From NCBI RefSeq assembly GCF_900184895.1, contig NZ_FXZK01000002.1, positions 124,001 to 188,000 on the forward strand: a stretch of 64,000 nt of DNA, read 5' to 3'. Shown here piece by piece: positions 46,671-55,572 of the stretch. Position 1 is the first letter of the stretch; the number at the start of each line of letters is the position of its first letter. The stretch comes from Flavimaricola marinus (lineage in GTDB: Bacteria > Pseudomonadota > Alphaproteobacteria > Rhodobacterales > Rhodobacteraceae). Under the pieces are notes generated by a model. The model had not been told where the DNA came from and made no database searches. It saw only the letters and a program-made list of their open reading frames with translations. Both the position numbers and the translations under genes were made by a program.

Positions 46671-47651
46671 ATGACATCACCCCTTATCGACGGGCTGCAA
46701 TACGCCAACTGGTCCGAGAAGGTCTTCCGCCAGATGCGTGCCGGTCGGGTGGACGCTGTCCACGTCACGATCACCTATCACGAAACCTTTCGGGAAACCG
46801 TGCTGGTCATCGAGCAATGGAACCGCTGGTTCGAGCAGTTTCCGAACCTGATCTTTCAAGGGCGCACAGCCAAAGACGTGAAGAAGGCGCAGGAGACCGG
46901 TCGCACGGCGATTTTCTTTGGCAGCCAGAACCCCAGTTGCATCGAGGACGACATCGGCCTCGTCGAGATCATGCACACATTAGGTTTGCGCTTCATGCAG
47001 TTGACTTATAACAATCAATCGCTCCTGGCGTCGGGCTGCTATGAGGACGACGACACCGGGCTGACGCGTATGGGACGCGCCGTCGTGACCGAAATGAACA
47101 GGGTCGGTCTCGTGGTCGATATGAGCCATTCGGGCGAGCGGTCTACTCTGGAGGCCATCGAGCATTCCACCCGGCCTATCGCCATAACCCATGCCAATCC
47201 GCACGATTGGCATCCTGCACTCCGCAACAAGTCCGACGACGTGCTACGGGCCCTGGGGCGCAGCGGTGGTATGCTTGGATTTTCGGTTTATCCCCATCAT
47301 CTTGCACGGGGAAGCGAATGTTCCCTGACCAGCTTTTGCGAGATGATCGCACGGACCGCAGAGTTGATGGGCGCGGAAAACCTCGGCATCGGAACCGACC
47401 TCTGCCAGGACCAGCCCGACAGCGTCGTCGACTGGATGCGCTCCGGGCGTTGGACCAAACAGGTCGACTACGGCGAAGGCTCCGCTGCAAACCCCGGATT
47501 TCCGCCTATGCCGGACTGGTTCAACGACAACCGGGATTTCGGCAACATCCGTGAAGGGCTCTCCGAGACCGGCCTCGATGCGGATGAAATCGACGGGATC
47601 ATGGGCGGCAATTGGCTGCGCTTCTTTGCAGACAGCTTCGGTCCCGCTTAA
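46671..47651 (+). CDS. Divergent M19 membrane-dipeptidase-family protein
   Basis: A 326-residue TIM-barrel protein of the renal dipeptidase family. The second half is canonical: VVDMSH with His153, ITHANPH with His174, RNKSDD, and GIGTDL. The first half is not: the HxD zinc pair expected after DG is Leu9/Tyr11, and the bridging Glu is Gln86. It may bind one metal or act on an unusual substrate. No signal peptide. It probably shares an mRNA with the DoeA-like gene, and ends 10 bases before the convergent crotonase gene. Confidence 0.78.
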   Translation: MTSPLIDGLQYANWSEKVFRQMRAGRVDAVHVTITYHETFRETVLVIEQWNRWFEQFPNLIFQGRTAKDVKKAQETGRTAIFFGSQNPSCIEDDIGLVEIMHTLGLRFMQLTYNNQSLLASGCYEDDDTGLTRMGRAVVTEMNRVGLVVDMSHSGERSTLEAIEHSTRPIAITHANPHDWHPALRNKSDDVLRALGRSGGMLGFSVYPHHLARGSECSLTSFCEMIARTAELMGAENLGIGTDLCQDQPDSVVDWMRSGRWTKQVDYGEGSAANPGFPPMPDWFNDNRDFGNIREGLSETGLDADEIDGIMGGNWLRFFADSFGPA

Positions 47652-47661
47652 GGCGCTGTGG

Positions 47662-48462
47662 TCATGTGCCGGTGAACTTGCCTTCGCGGCGCTCGAGCAA
47701 GGCAGCCACGGCCTCCTCATGGTCTGCCGTTTGATGAACAGCACCCTGATAAGCCGCTGACAACTCTAGGATTTGCTCAAGACTGGAGACGGTGCCTTCG
47801 CGCATCAGACGTTTCGTCAGGCGCAATTGACGCGGCGGATTGCGTGCGATCCGACGGGCAAGATCCATCGCCGTATCCAACAACGTGTCGGGCGACGTCA
47901 CCTGAGACACCAGCCCCCAGGCCAGCGCCGTCTGAGCGTCGATGGGGTCGGCGGTAAAGGCCATCTCGGCCGCACGAGACAGGCCGACCTGACGCGGCAG
48001 GATCCACGCACCGCCGTCGCCGGAAATGATACCGACATTGACGAAGTTTTCTGCAAATACAGCCGTTTCCGAGGCGATCCGAATGTCGCAAAATAGCGTC
48101 AGATCGCAACCGGCCCCATAGGCGGGGCCATTCACCGCAGCGATCAGAGGCACCTCGACGGACCAGACGGCCTTGGCAACCCGTTGGATACCGGCCCGAT
48201 ATCCATTGCGCACGGTGATCGCGTCACCACCGAAGATGCCCTCCTTGTCGCGCATGTGCTTGAGATTGCCGCCCGAGGAAAACGCTTTGCCGGCGCCGGT
48301 CAGAATGGCACAGCGAACAGAATGGTCGCGGTTCAACCACTCCATCGCGGCGCAAATCTCGTCGACCATATCCGCGTCGGTGATCGGGTTGCGCAGTTCC
48401 GGCATGTTCAACGTCAGCGTTGCGATGCCGTCCGCCTGTGTAATCAAGAGTTTGTCGGTCAT
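47662..48462 (-). CDS. Crotonase-family enzyme (enoyl-CoA hydratase/isomerase)
   Basis: A 266-residue crotonase. The oxyanion-hole segments AGKAFSSGGNLKHM (about 61-74) and NGPAYGAGCDLTLFCD (about 111-126) are intact. The two catalytic glutamates of enoyl-CoA hydratase are not: the first is Asp in GAGCDL, and the segment FAENFVNVGIISGDGG lacks the second. This pattern resembles isomerase-type or PaaG-like crotonases more than true hydratases. It is the last gene of the 12-gene catabolic operon and overlaps the CoA-transferase gene by four bases. Confidence 0.85.
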   Translation of the reverse strand: MTDKLLITQADGIATLTLNMPELRNPITDADMVDEICAAMEWLNRDHSVRCAILTGAGKAFSSGGNLKHMRDKEGIFGGDAITVRNGYRAGIQRVAKAVWSVEVPLIAAVNGPAYGAGCDLTLFCDIRIASETAVFAENFVNVGIISGDGGAWILPRQVGLSRAAEMAFTADPIDAQTALAWGLVSQVTSPDTLLDTAMDLARRIARNPPRQLRLTKRLMREGTVSSLEQILELSAAYQGAVHQTADHEEAVAALLERREGKFTGT

Positions 48463-49742
48463 TCTTCCTCAGTATGATTGGCGCCAGAAGGTAGGTCAGA
48501 GATGACGCCTTCGGTCAGCAGCCGGTCCATATCGAAATCGCTCGGATCAAGCAGCGACGACAGGATTGACAGCGTGTCGGCCCCCAGTCTCGGCGCGGCA
48601 ATCGGCGCGATAGGCGGCGTCCGCGACAGCTTCAACGGCGAGGCCACGCCTTTCAGCGCCCGCCCTTCAGGGGTCATCGGTTCGGTTTGCATCCCACGGG
48701 CCTGCACCTGCGGATCGGCAAAGACCCGTTCGATGTCGTTGATCGGGCCCACCGGGACGCTGGCGGCATTCAGCTGGGCGATCCAATCGTCCATGCTGCG
48801 GCCGGTCATGATGCCGCGCAAGATCGGGATGAGGGTGTCACGGTTGCGGACCCGTTCGGGGTTGGTGGCAAAGCGCGGATCGGCCGCAAGGCCCGGCGCG
48901 CCGGCGACCTCGCAAAAGCGGGCGAACTGACCGTCGTTGCCGATGGCAAGGATTACGTGGCCGTCGCTCGTGGCAAAGGCCTGATAGGGCACGATGCTTG
49001 GATGGGCATTGCCCAGCCTCCCCGGCGACGTGCCGGTCGCCAGATAGTTCATCGCTTGATTGGCAAGGGTGGCCACCTGCACGTCGAGAAGGGACATGTC
49101 GATATGTTGGCCTTCGCCCGTCGCATCGCGGTGGCGGAGCGCCGACAGGATGCCGATGACGGCATAGAGCCCGGTCAGAACGTCGGTCAGCGCGACGCCG
49201 ACCTTCATCGGCTCGGCCCCCGGCGCGCCGTCGGGCTGACCTGTCACGCTCATGAGGCCACCCATCGCCTGGATCAGAAAATCGTATCCCGCACGATCTG
49301 CATAGGGGCCGGTCTGGCCGAATCCGGTGATCGAGCAATAGACGATATCGGGCTTGATCGCGCTGAGGGCGGCGTAGTCGAGGCGATACTTCGCAAGCCC
49401 GCCAACCTTGAAATTCTCGATGACCGCATCGGATTTCGCGGCCAAGGCGTGCAGAATGCGTTGCCCCTCGGGGTGCGCCATGTCGACGGTCACCGATTTC
49501 TTGCCGCGGTTCGCCGCGTGGAAATAGGCGGCGCCGTGATCCTCGCCTCCATCGTCTGTGATCGTCGGCGGCCCCCAGCTTCGGGTGTCGTCTCCGGCAC
49601 CGGGCCGCTCGATCTTGATCACCTCCGCCCCCATATCCGCCAAAATCTGGGTGGCCCAGGGGCCGGCAAGGATGCGGGTCATGTCGAGGATCCGCACGCC
49701 GGTCAGGGCTCCGGTGGGCGCGGTTTGAGGCGTGTCACCCAT
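48459..49742 (-). CDS. CaiB/BaiF (class III) CoA-transferase
   Basis: A 427-residue class III CoA-transferase. LTGVRILDMTRILAGPW near residue 15 and the active-site aspartate in GQHIDMSLLDVQVATLAN near residue 175 are conserved. It moves CoA from one acid to another by a covalent aspartyl-CoA route. In this operon it probably activates a carboxylic acid that the following crotonase then processes. The ATG at 49742 is preceded by in-frame GTG and TTG codons, so the start is uncertain by two residues. Confidence 0.92.
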   Translation of the reverse strand: MGDTPQTAPTGALTGVRILDMTRILAGPWATQILADMGAEVIKIERPGAGDDTRSWGPPTITDDGGEDHGAAYFHAANRGKKSVTVDMAHPEGQRILHALAAKSDAVIENFKVGGLAKYRLDYAALSAIKPDIVYCSITGFGQTGPYADRAGYDFLIQAMGGLMSVTGQPDGAPGAEPMKVGVALTDVLTGLYAVIGILSALRHRDATGEGQHIDMSLLDVQVATLANQAMNYLATGTSPGRLGNAHPSIVPYQAFATSDGHVILAIGNDGQFARFCEVAGAPGLAADPRFATNPERVRNRDTLIPILRGIMTGRSMDDWIAQLNAASVPVGPINDIERVFADPQVQARGMQTEPMTPEGRALKGVASPLKLSRTPPIAPIAAPRLGADTLSILSSLLDPSDFDMDRLLTEGVISDLPSGANHTEEE

Positions 49743-49751
49743 CACCAAGAC

Positions 49752-50081
49752 CTAGCGGACCGTCGAAAAGGCGGTCGGCGCGAGGAAGCTGCTGGCGATC
49801 CGGGCCACGACCTCTCCGTGCTTTTCCTGATGGGCGGTGCGCGCGGCCACCCATTCGGGGTCGGTGGCGAAGGTATTCCAGAGGCGTTCACGCTCTTCCA
49901 TCGACTCCCACGCGAGGAAATAGGTCAGATCGTGATTGGACGGGCCGATGAGCGTGGTGAAAAACCCGGCAGGACGCAGTCCCAGCCGCTCCCAAATGCG
50001 CAGGGTCGTGGTCTCGAACCGCTCCAGCAGGGGCGGCATCCCGCCCGGAACGCAAGAGTATACACGCATCTCGTAAATCAT
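49752..50081 (-). CDS. NIPSNAP-family protein
   Basis: A 109-residue dimeric alpha/beta-barrel (ferredoxin-like) protein of the NIPSNAP family: IYEMRVYSCVPGGMPPLLERF at the N-terminus (first 21 residues in part) and LTYFLAWESMEERERLW in the middle. Such small proteins are common in bacterial degradation operons, often of unknown role. It lies nine bases before the CoA-transferase gene. Confidence 0.85.
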   Translation of the reverse strand: MIYEMRVYSCVPGGMPPLLERFETTTLRIWERLGLRPAGFFTTLIGPSNHDLTYFLAWESMEERERLWNTFATDPEWVAARTAHQEKHGEVVARIASSFLAPTAFSTVR

Positions 50082-50125
50082 CGGATGTCCTTTGGTGGTG
50101 AAGATTGTGAAAACGCTGTGTCGGC

Positions 50126-50500
50126 TCAGCCGCCAATGACAGCGGTCTGGTCAGAATAGCGAACCGTAAAGGTCATTGCACCCTCGTTGAGCATCCAGCG
50201 ATTCAGGGTGTATTGGCGCAGGCCGGCGGCGTGAAACGGATCGGCATCGGCATGGGCGCGGGCTTCGGCCTCGTCCTTGGCGCGGACGATGATCATCCCG
50301 CCATAGGGGACGTCAGAGCCTTCTTCAAACAGGGGCCCTGCGCCGAACAGAATTCCGTCGCGCTCCATCTTGATCTGATACTCCAGATGGGCTGGCAAGA
50401 CGTCCTGCATTCCCGGGCCGCGGGCAGGGGTCGTGGTGATTACGTAGAGCGATTGGCGCAACATGGTCGCATAGAGGTCCTCTGGCTTGGTCGTGCTCAT
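50126..50500 (-). CDS. YciI-like protein
   Basis: A 124-residue protein with a YCII-type ferredoxin-like fold: LPAHLEYQIKMERDGILFG, then GGMIIVRAKDEAEARAHADADPF (shown in part), which carries the conserved Asp-Pro-Phe. YciI domains relate to muconolactone isomerase and dechlorinase-like enzymes, which suits a ring-degradation operon. Whether it is catalytic is unknown. Confidence 0.78.
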   Translation of the reverse strand: MSTTKPEDLYATMLRQSLYVITTTPARGPGMQDVLPAHLEYQIKMERDGILFGAGPLFEEGSDVPYGGMIIVRAKDEAEARAHADADPFHAAGLRQYTLNRWMLNEGAMTFTVRYSDQTAVIGG

Positions 50501-50533
50501 ACTCAGGTTCCCTCCGGGTTGAACGATGAGGAC

Positions 50534-50560
50534 GGCCCGACAGCTTCGTGCTGTCGGGCC
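50534..50560 (-). terminator. Perfect hairpin after tctC
   Basis: An 11-base-pair mismatch-free stem (50534-50544 with 50550-50560) with a five-base loop lies just after the tctC stop on the minus strand. There is no U-run on that strand, so it is more likely an mRNA stabiliser than a terminator. Confidence 0.55.
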
Positions 50561-50568
50561 AGTGCTTT

Positions 50569-51531
50569 TTAGCGCTTTTCGATGCCGGCGGTCTCGATCA
50601 CGTCCGTCCAGACGGCGATCTGGCCTTCGATCAGAGCTTGCAGCTCTTCGCCGGTGGAACCACCCGGATTGGCCCCGAGTGCGGCGATACGGTCGCGCAC
50701 CTCGGGGTTGTCAAGAGCGGCATGAACTTCGCTGCGGATACGGGCCGCGATTTCATCGTCCACACCTGCGGGCATCCCGATGGCCGTCCAGGAGACCACG
50801 TCAAACCCAGGAGCGACGGTCTCTGACAGGGTCGGCACGTCCGGCATATCCGGCCAGCGTTCAGCCGAGGTGGCCGCGAGGATGTCATAGACACCAGCTT
50901 CGGCCTGACCGGTCAGAACGGTGCCCGTGTCGATCACGATATCGACCTCGCCGCCCATAAGCGCGGTGCTGGCCGCAGCGCCACCCTGATAGGGCACGTG
51001 GATGAACTCGGCACCGGTCCGCAGGGCCAGCAATTCGCCCGTCAGGTGCTGGGTCGAGCCGACACCGGAATGGCCGATCTTAAGAGAGCCGGGGTTTGCC
51101 AATGCGGCGTCGATCATGGCATCGATCGACTCGTATTCACCGGCACGTGCGGCGACAAAGAACGGGAACTGGCCCAAGGTCGAGATGAAGGTGTATCCGC
51201 CGACGGAATCGTAGGGCAGCTCGTTATAGAGCGCCGCGGCGACGGCGTGTCCTCCGACCATCAGCTGCATGGTGTAGCCATCGGGATCCTGCTGCGTCAC
51301 ATAGCCCGACGCGACAGTGCCACCCGCGCCGGGGCGGGATTCGACAACGACCGGCTCGCCCAGTCCTTGCGACATCTGCTCGGCCATGATCCGCGAGACG
51401 GTATCGGCGTTTCCGCCTGCACCAAAGCCGTGGACGATACGCAGCGCACGGTCAGGAAAGCCTTCTTGCGCCACGGATGGAACGGCAAGAGCCACGGTCA
51501 GTGGCAGCGCCATAAGTAGTTTCTTGATCAT
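50569..51531 (-). CDS. tctC: Tripartite tricarboxylate transporter substrate-binding protein (TctC/Bug family)
   Basis: A 320-residue periplasmic binding protein. The signal peptide covers about residues 1-22 (IKKLLMALPLTVALAVPSVA), and PDRALRIVHGFGAGGNADT near the mature start is the Bug-family ligand loop. It captures a carboxylate for TctAB. The ATG at 51531 follows AGGAAG. Bug ligands include aromatic acids, tricarboxylates and others; the neighbours here favour an aromatic or cyclic acid. Confidence 0.92.
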   Translation of the reverse strand: MIKKLLMALPLTVALAVPSVAQEGFPDRALRIVHGFGAGGNADTVSRIMAEQMSQGLGEPVVVESRPGAGGTVASGYVTQQDPDGYTMQLMVGGHAVAAALYNELPYDSVGGYTFISTLGQFPFFVAARAGEYESIDAMIDAALANPGSLKIGHSGVGSTQHLTGELLALRTGAEFIHVPYQGGAAASTALMGGEVDIVIDTGTVLTGQAEAGVYDILAATSAERWPDMPDVPTLSETVAPGFDVVSWTAIGMPAGVDDEIAARIRSEVHAALDNPEVRDRIAALGANPGGSTGEELQALIEGQIAVWTDVIETAGIEKR

Positions 51532-51603
51532 TGTCTTCCTCCCAGTTGTCGAAACCCGCATTCAGTGTGTCAGCCTCGGGTCTCATTTAGGCCTGCCCGC
51601 CGC

Positions 51604-53100
51604 TCACGTGGGTGAGCGGTCAGGCTTTCTTCGAACGGCAATACTCGACCAGATCGCAAACAGGATGAGCAGGGTCGAGCAGGCGACCAGCACCGCACTG
51701 ATCGGGCGGGTCAGGAAAATCGTGAAATCTCCGCTATAGAGCAACATCGTGCGGCGGAAATTGTCCTCCAACAACGGCCCAAGGACAAAGCCCAGCAGAA
51801 CAGGGGCCGGCTCAAAGCGGTAGTTCTTCATCAGATAGCCGAGGACACCGAAAGCGAGCGTCAGCATCACGTCGGTCACGCTGGTGCGGTGCGAATACAC
51901 GCCCACGCAGATCATTACGATGATCACCGGATAGAGCTTTTGATAGGGAATCCGCAGCAACAGCACCCAGAACCGGATCAGCGGGATGTTGATCATCAGC
52001 AGGATGATGTTGCCGACGAAAAAGCTGGCGATCACGCCCCAGAACAGGTCCGGCTGGTCGACCATCAGACGCGGGCCAGGAATGATGCCGTTCAGGATCA
52101 GCGCCCCGATGATCAGCGCCATCACCGCATCGCCCGGAATACCAAGGGTCAACGTCGGGATGAACCCGGTCTGAGCGGCGGCATTGTTGGCGGACTCCGG
52201 GGCGGCGAGGCCGGGCAGGTGGCCGGTGCCGAATTTGTTCGGGGTCCGCGAAACCCGGCGCTCCATCGCATAGGCCATAAAGGACGCGATGGCCGCACCG
52301 GTGCCGGGCAGGGCGCCGAAAAAGCTGCCGATGGCAGAGCCGCGCAGGATCGGAAAGCCAAGCGACCGGGCTTCCGCCCGCGTCGGGATCACATCGCGCA
52401 TCTTGATCGACAATGCCGGTCCGGGAGGGCTGCGATATGAGGCATTGCGAATGATCTCGCTCACGCCGAACAGGCCCATGGCCAGCGACACGAGGCTGAT
52501 GCCATCGGCCAGCTCCGGCATCGCCACAAACCGGAAATAGCCGGTGGTGGCATCCGCACCGACAAGGCCCAGCGCGATACCCAGCACCACCATGGCAAAG
52601 GACCGGATCTGCGACCCCGTCCCGATCAGGGAGGCCGCCAGCAGACCAAGGATCACCAGCATCGCATATTCCGGCGCCCCAAAGCGCAGCGCGATGATCG
52701 TCATCGGGATCGCGGCAAGCACCAGAATGGCCACGCCGACCATGCCGCCGACAAACGACGAAAACGCTGCGACGAACAGCGCCAGCCCGGCCCGGTGGTT
52801 CTGGGCCAGCGGATAGCCCTCCAGACAGGTCACCACCGATGACGGCGTGCCCGGCAGGTTCAGCAGGATCGAGGCGATCGAGCCACCGTATTGGGAGCCG
52901 TAATAGATCCCCGCCAGCATGATCATCGACGTCGTCGCATCGAGATAGAAGGTCACAGGCAACAAGAGCGAGATCGCGGTGATCGCACCGATGCCCGGCA
53001 AGACACCGATCAATTGGCCGATAAACACGCCGATGAACGCATACATCAGGATATTCGGTTGTAGGACGACGCCGAGGCCAATGAGGAATTGATCTATCAC
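51604..53100 (-). CDS. tctA: Tripartite tricarboxylate transporter large permease TctA
   Basis: A 498-residue integral membrane protein with about twelve spans. GVLPGIGAITAISLLLPVTF near residue 35 and the duplicated GALPGTGAAIASFMAY near residue 240 are the TctA signatures. The start is a GTG at 53100 just after a GGAGG site and two bases from the tctB stop. It forms the sodium-coupled channel of the system. Confidence 0.94.
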   Translation of the reverse strand: MIDQFLIGLGVVLQPNILMYAFIGVFIGQLIGVLPGIGAITAISLLLPVTFYLDATTSMIMLAGIYYGSQYGGSIASILLNLPGTPSSVVTCLEGYPLAQNHRAGLALFVAAFSSFVGGMVGVAILVLAAIPMTIIALRFGAPEYAMLVILGLLAASLIGTGSQIRSFAMVVLGIALGLVGADATTGYFRFVAMPELADGISLVSLAMGLFGVSEIIRNASYRSPPGPALSIKMRDVIPTRAEARSLGFPILRGSAIGSFFGALPGTGAAIASFMAYAMERRVSRTPNKFGTGHLPGLAAPESANNAAAQTGFIPTLTLGIPGDAVMALIIGALILNGIIPGPRLMVDQPDLFWGVIASFFVGNIILLMINIPLIRFWVLLLRIPYQKLYPVIIVMICVGVYSHRTSVTDVMLTLAFGVLGYLMKNYRFEPAPVLLGFVLGPLLEDNFRRTMLLYSGDFTIFLTRPISAVLVACSTLLILFAIWSSIAVRRKPDRSPT

Positions 53101-53102
53101 GA

Positions 53103-53567
53103 CTACCTCCAGAACGCCGGGATCGGCAATTCGAGGGCCACAAGAAACAACAGCCACCCCCCCAAGGTCGCAAGGCTGGCATAGATCAGCACGGTCAGAG
53201 GCTTGGCGTGGTCATCGGCAAACATCGAAACCGCCACGGCCAGAAACATCGACGGGATCAGGCCCACCACGTCGACCAGCACGCCGAATATGACGACGGC
53301 GGCCGATACAAAGATCAGGCCGCGCCAATGCATCCGGCCCTCACGCTCGGCCGAAGGTGCCCTGATGTCGATCAGGATGATCGCCAGCGCCAAGGCACAG
53401 ATCAGGATCGCCACCACGCGCGGGATGAAGCCCGGACCCATCTGGGTCAGCTTGCCCACAGGATAGCTCCAGGCAATCGACAGCATCACCAGACCCACCG
53501 CCAGCAACACACCGCCGCTCAGGGCACGGCGGGCTATGGATGGCTGATCTTGGTCCGTCTCTTGCAT
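53103..53567 (-). CDS. tctB: Tripartite tricarboxylate transporter small subunit TctB
   Basis: A 154-residue membrane protein with four predicted spans, of the poorly conserved TctB family. MGPGFIPRVVAILICALALA is typical. It lies directly upstream of tctA and completes the transporter. Confidence 0.88.
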   Translation of the reverse strand: MQETDQDQPSIARRALSGGVLLAVGLVMLSIAWSYPVGKLTQMGPGFIPRVVAILICALALAIILIDIRAPSAEREGRMHWRGLIFVSAAVVIFGVLVDVVGLIPSMFLAVAVSMFADDHAKPLTVLIYASLATLGGWLLFLVALELPIPAFWR

Positions 53568-53606
53568 CGTTGCCTCCTCCCAGAGAGCATTGAAGTTGGC
53601 GCGGTC

Positions 53607-54659
53607 CTACGCAGAGGCAGGCGCGTGCTTGGGTGACATCGGCTCGGGCGGCACCACGCCAAACCGCTCGGCCAAAGCGGCCAGTCGGGCGACGGTGCCA
53701 TCGGCCACCGGAATGCCAGACGTCATCCGCTCGGCCGACAGGCGGAACCCGCGCTCGCCGGGCATCAGGATTTCGGCGGTCTCCGGCGTGGTCGGCAAGG
53801 CCTTGAGCTGGCGGGCCAGTTCGGCGATCTGCGCGGCAAATACGTCTGGCTCGGCAAAGGCCGCGACCCTGATCGCCAGCGCCGCACCGTTCATCGCGCC
53901 CTTGCCACCGGACAGCACGGTCGAGATGACGGGGTTCGAGACCAGAACGCTCGACAAGACCTCGATCATCAACGACAGGCCAGAGCCTTTCGGCCCGCCC
54001 AGAGGGGTGAGCGTCTCGACCTGCGCCGGATCGGTCGCAGGCGCGCCGTGCGTGTCGATGGCCCAGCCCTCTGGAATGGGCGATCCGGTGTCCCTTGCGT
54101 GCATGATCTTGCCCAAAGCCACCGTCGAGGTCGACATGTCGAGCAACAGCGGCAGTCCCGTTGAAGGCGCCGCAATGGCGATCGGGTTGGTCGACACGCC
54201 CGACACCCGCGCTCCGTGATAGGCCATCAAGGGGCCCGATGCAGTCATGACAATGCCGAGATAGCCTTTCTCGGCGGCGCGGAGGGCAAAGTATCCGACG
54301 GCACCCGCATGGGTGATATTGCGGGCCGAACACCAGCCAATGCCAAAGCGGCCGGCAGTCTCGACGGCCTGATCCATGGCACAGACCATCGCGGAAGGGC
54401 CGGGGGCGCGGGCGGCCTCGACCACGGCAACGGCCCCCTCCGAAGAGATCACCGACGGCGTGGCCACCGGGTCGATCTTGCCCTCTTCGATCATCTCGAT
54501 ATAGCGCGGGATGCGAAGCACACCGTGTGAATTCGCACCGCGGGCATTGGCCCAGACAAGTATATCGGCCGAGCGTTCCGCATGGGCGGCGGAATAGCCA
54601 CCCGCCTGCAAGAGGGCTGCGGCGTAGGCCTTCAGATCGTCTGGGCGATAAACGCTCAT
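53607..54659 (-). CDS. Ldh2-type (malate/L-lactate/ureidoglycolate) dehydrogenase
   Basis: A 350-residue NAD(P)-dependent oxidoreductase of the Ldh2/MDH2 family. The segment ANARGANSHGVLRIPRYIE near residue 37 with the catalytic His, and THAGAVGYFALRAAE near residue 117, are conserved. These enzymes oxidise 2-hydroxy acids to 2-oxo acids. The ATG at 54659 overlaps the stop of the alpha/beta hydrolase gene. Upstream frame without stop to 55139 is antisense-like and not part of the protein. Confidence 0.9.
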   Translation of the reverse strand: MSVYRPDDLKAYAAALLQAGGYSAAHAERSADILVWANARGANSHGVLRIPRYIEMIEEGKIDPVATPSVISSEGAVAVVEAARAPGPSAMVCAMDQAVETAGRFGIGWCSARNITHAGAVGYFALRAAEKGYLGIVMTASGPLMAYHGARVSGVSTNPIAIAAPSTGLPLLLDMSTSTVALGKIMHARDTGSPIPEGWAIDTHGAPATDPAQVETLTPLGGPKGSGLSLMIEVLSSVLVSNPVISTVLSGGKGAMNGAALAIRVAAFAEPDVFAAQIAELARQLKALPTTPETAEILMPGERGFRLSAERMTSGIPVADGTVARLAALAERFGVVPPEPMSPKHAPASA

Positions 54660-55543
54660 GCGCGGCCCGTCAGTGGCGTGGGAAAGAACTTCTTCAGCCA
54701 GGCATCGATCAAGGCGCGGGTATGCGGCGCGTCCTCGTCCGAAAGCGGGAAATGCGAGACACCGGTCGGGATCATCAACTCGGCATTGGCTCCGGCCTTC
54801 TGGAACAGGCTGATGGATTGCTCCATGGGGGTGATGACGTCGCCGGCGGTGTGGAACAGCAGCAGCGGGCGCGGGGCGATATCGGCCACCACGTCCTCGG
54901 CGCGGAAGTTGTACATGCTGATCGCCGTCTCGACAGGGACCTCGAACTGGGCATGCGGCGACAGATTCTTGCGCAGCTCTTCCGGGATCGGAACCACGTC
55001 GAAACGCGACACCCACATGCTCTCGCCGGTCTCGGCCTTGTGCTTGCGACCAGCCTCCAGAATGCCCATGAACTTGTCCCAGGCCTCCGGGGTAGGGTGC
55101 TGACCACGGAACTTGCGCTCCCCGTCGCCCCAACCACACAAGGACAGGACGCAGGCCACACGCTGATCGACACCGCCGGTAAAGATCGCGACAGCCGCGC
55201 CAAAGCTGTGGCCGGTCAGGCCGATCCGATCCGGGTCGACCTCCTCACGCTGGGCGATAAAGCTCAGGGCGTTGCGCGTATCAGCCACTTGGTCAAAGCA
55301 ACGAACCTCGCCACGTGCGCCTTCGCTTTGGCCACAGCCACGGAAATCGATGCGAAACACGCAATAGCCCATCTCTTCGATCATCCGGGCGACCAATTCG
55401 ACATGGGATTTGTCCTTGGTGCCGACAAAGCCGTGCAAGACGATGAACGTCGGCAGGCGCTCTCCGGGCTTGCGGCCCTCCGGCACATGCAGAACGCCTG
55501 ACAGCTTCAGGCCATCGGACATGAAAGTGAGATCGTGTTCCAT
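54656..55543 (-). CDS. Alpha/beta hydrolase
   Basis: A 295-residue serine hydrolase. The nucleophile elbow is GHSFGA near residue 116, the acid is probably in TAGDVITP and the histidine in GVSHFPLS. FVVLHGF-type oxyanion region (FIVLHGFVGTKDKSH) resembles esterases of the feruloyl or cinnamoyl type. In the operon it could cleave a meta-cleavage product or an ester. The ATG at 55543 gives the natural start EHDLTFMSDG. Confidence 0.88.
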   Translation of the reverse strand: MEHDLTFMSDGLKLSGVLHVPEGRKPGERLPTFIVLHGFVGTKDKSHVELVARMIEEMGYCVFRIDFRGCGQSEGARGEVRCFDQVADTRNALSFIAQREEVDPDRIGLTGHSFGAAVAIFTGGVDQRVACVLSLCGWGDGERKFRGQHPTPEAWDKFMGILEAGRKHKAETGESMWVSRFDVVPIPEELRKNLSPHAQFEVPVETAISMYNFRAEDVVADIAPRPLLLFHTAGDVITPMEQSISLFQKAGANAELMIPTGVSHFPLSDEDAPHTRALIDAWLKKFFPTPLTGRA

Positions 55544-55572
55544 TCGTGGTCCTCTGATTGCAGCGGCAAACG

